From Candidatus Alloscillospira gallinarum (GTDB lineage Bacteria; Bacillota; Clostridia; Oscillospirales; Oscillospiraceae): 13,873 bases of DNA. Location: NCBI GenBank assembly GCA_904420055.1, contig CAJFTV010000044.1, positions 1 to 13,873 of the forward strand. The letters run 5' to 3'. Below, piece by piece: positions 12,727 to 13,873 of this stretch; within the stretch, counting starts at the first letter, position 1; every line of letters begins with the position of its first letter. A program made the translations under genes and the position numbers. The notes under the pieces are model-generated. The model saw nothing but the letters and a program-made list of their open reading frames with translations. It had not been told where the DNA came from and searched no databases.

Positions 12727-13873
12727 TTATTGGGCAGACGCGGTCTCTATCTTCTCAAGCTCTTTTCTCCGCGCTGCGTACATTGGCCACGTGATAAGAA
12801 AACACACGAGCGCTAAAACCGCAGGAACAGCCCCGGCCATTATAACTGTGCGGTAATCGCTGTACGCATATATCATGCCGCCGATAACGGGCCCAACAAA
12901 ATACCCCAGGTCAATGCCTATATAAAGTGTATTGCTGGCCACGGCTCTCTTAAGCGGCACCTCACACTGCATTGACATACTCTGTACCGCAGGGTTTGCC
13001 GAGCCATATCCAATAGCGGCCACCACCGCCCCCAGAATAATTACAGTCATTGAGCCCGTAAAACCAACGATAATAAACGACACGGCGTAAATTATTATCG
13101 ACGGTATGAGCACTTTTTTCAGTCCAAGCGTGTCAGACAGTTTACCGCTTATAGGCCGGGTCACCACCATTACAACGGCAAGCACAGCAAAAAAGGCGCT
13201 TATCCCTCCAACCCCCATTTCCTCACCAAAGGGTACCATATAGCTGCTGTACAGTGAGTAGGCAATTATAAGCAGTGTCATAACAACTGTCGGGCCAATG
13301 GCATGCTTTGTGGCAATATTTGAATACCATTTTCCCGTGCTCCGCACGTCCTCCTTTGACTTTCTGTCAGGCAACAGAAGAACTGACGGGATTACCGCAA
13401 TGCCCAAAGCCAGTGCTGCAACTATAAATACAAGTGTATATCCAAAATCCAAGTCATGCACTGCGGTTCCGTAATCGCGCAGCATAATCCCCACTGTAGG
13501 AGCTATTGCCGTGGACACTGCGCTACCGATTCCAAATACTCCAAGACCTGAGGCCATTTTCTGCGGCGGCAGACTGTCCCCTGCGATTGTCATACATAGG
13601 GATCCCACCAGCGCATACTGAATGCCGTTAAAAAACCTGAAAATTACAAACGCAGTAATATTATGAAATACCGCATATCCCACATTGACAATGCACCCCA
13701 GCGTGTACACGAAAATCATAAGGCGCCGCTTGTCAAGCTTTGTAGTTATGGGTCCAGCCACAGGGCGCATTGCCAAAGCTACGCCAAAAAACATTCCGGT
13801 TAAAAGTCCCATCACAACAGAGCTGGCCCCCAAATGCACCGCATACGTTGAGACAAGAGTGTTAACTGATGAG
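12727..13873 (-). CDS. major facilitator superfamily transporter, N-terminus missing
   Basis: The 381 residues in the window are almost all hydrophobic helices with short loops, most of the usual 12-helix, about 400-residue MFS protein. The frame stays open to the right edge (residues SSVNTLVSTYAVHLGASSVV before and at the first part), so the true start and first helix are outside. MFS motif A-like loops are visible between helices 2 and 3 (RPVAGPITTKLDKRRLMI) and at the equivalent place in the second half (RPISGKLSDTLGLKKVLI). A central basic loop (LPDRKSKEDVRSTGKWY) separates the halves. The C-terminus is cytoplasmic and charged. The family includes drug and sugar exporters; the substrate cannot be inferred from this sequence or from its neighbours. 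It converges on the DUF378 gene. Confidence 0.9.
   Translation of the reverse strand, partial: SSVNTLVSTYAVHLGASSVVMGLLTGMFFGVALAMRPVAGPITTKLDKRRLMIFVYTLGCIVNVGYAVFHNITAFVIFRFFNGIQYALVGSLCMTIAGDSLPPQKMASGLGVFGIGSAVSTAIAPTVGIMLRDYGTAVHDLDFGYTLVFIVAALALGIAVIPSVLLLPDRKSKEDVRSTGKWYSNIATKHAIGPTVVMTLLIIAYSLYSSYMVPFGEEMGVGGISAFFAVLAVVMVVTRPISGKLSDTLGLKKVLIPSIIIYAVSFIIVGFTGSMTVIILGAVVAAIGYGSANPAVQSMSMQCEVPLKRAVASNTLYIGIDLGYFVGPVIGGMIYAYSDYRTVIMAGAVPAVLALVCFLITWPMYAARRKELEKIETASAQ

Noticed and set aside
1..13873. Search for mobile elements, CRISPR arrays, tRNA/rRNA genes, toxin-antitoxin or defence gene clusters
   Set aside because: None seen. AddAB affects phage DNA but is a core repair complex and is not evidence of a defence island.

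Overview
The window looks like chromosomal core DNA from a spore-forming member of the Clostridia (Firmicutes). The main evidence is an intact spoIIR homologue, an AddAB-type (not RecBCD-type) recombination nuclease, strong AGGAGG-like ribosome binding sites, and base composition near half G+C with free use of ATA and AGG-type codons. I cannot name a species. I saw no insertion sequence, integrase, phage gene, CRISPR array, tRNA or rRNA.

Layout, read along the dominant minus strand from right to left. At the right edge is the 3' part of a major facilitator superfamily transporter (12727-13873, N-terminus outside the window). It converges on a small plus-strand DUF378 membrane protein (12450-12665), and the two share a bidirectional terminator hairpin. 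Upstream of the DUF378 gene is about 360 bases without a convincing gene (12086-12449). This gap holds divergent promoter candidates, a palindrome, a strong terminator-like hairpin and several further inverted repeats. Leftward from it runs apgM (ApgM-type phosphoglycerate mutase family) followed, one base after its stop, by ispE (isoprenoid precursor synthesis). A hairpin with a T-run separates ispE from spoIIR. spoIIR, an ABC-F ATPase and a flavodoxin-fold iron-sulfur-type flavoprotein form a tight cluster (5-base gap, then an ATGA overlap) that ends in a clear intrinsic terminator. A separate promoter then drives addB and addA, which overlap by 26 bases and fill the left half of the window.

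Functionally, AddA and AddB together make the helicase-nuclease that processes double-strand breaks for recombination. ApgM-family enzyme and IspE are housekeeping metabolism. SpoIIR is the forespore signal that triggers pro-sigma-E processing in the mother cell. The ABC-F protein probably acts on ribosomes, and its partner flavoprotein is an uncharacterised redox protein.

I did not find a clear new multi-gene system. The parts most worth a second look are regulatory: the structured region in front of the DUF378 gene, the hairpin that overlaps the spoIIR ribosome binding site, and an unusual second ATPase site in the ABC-F protein.
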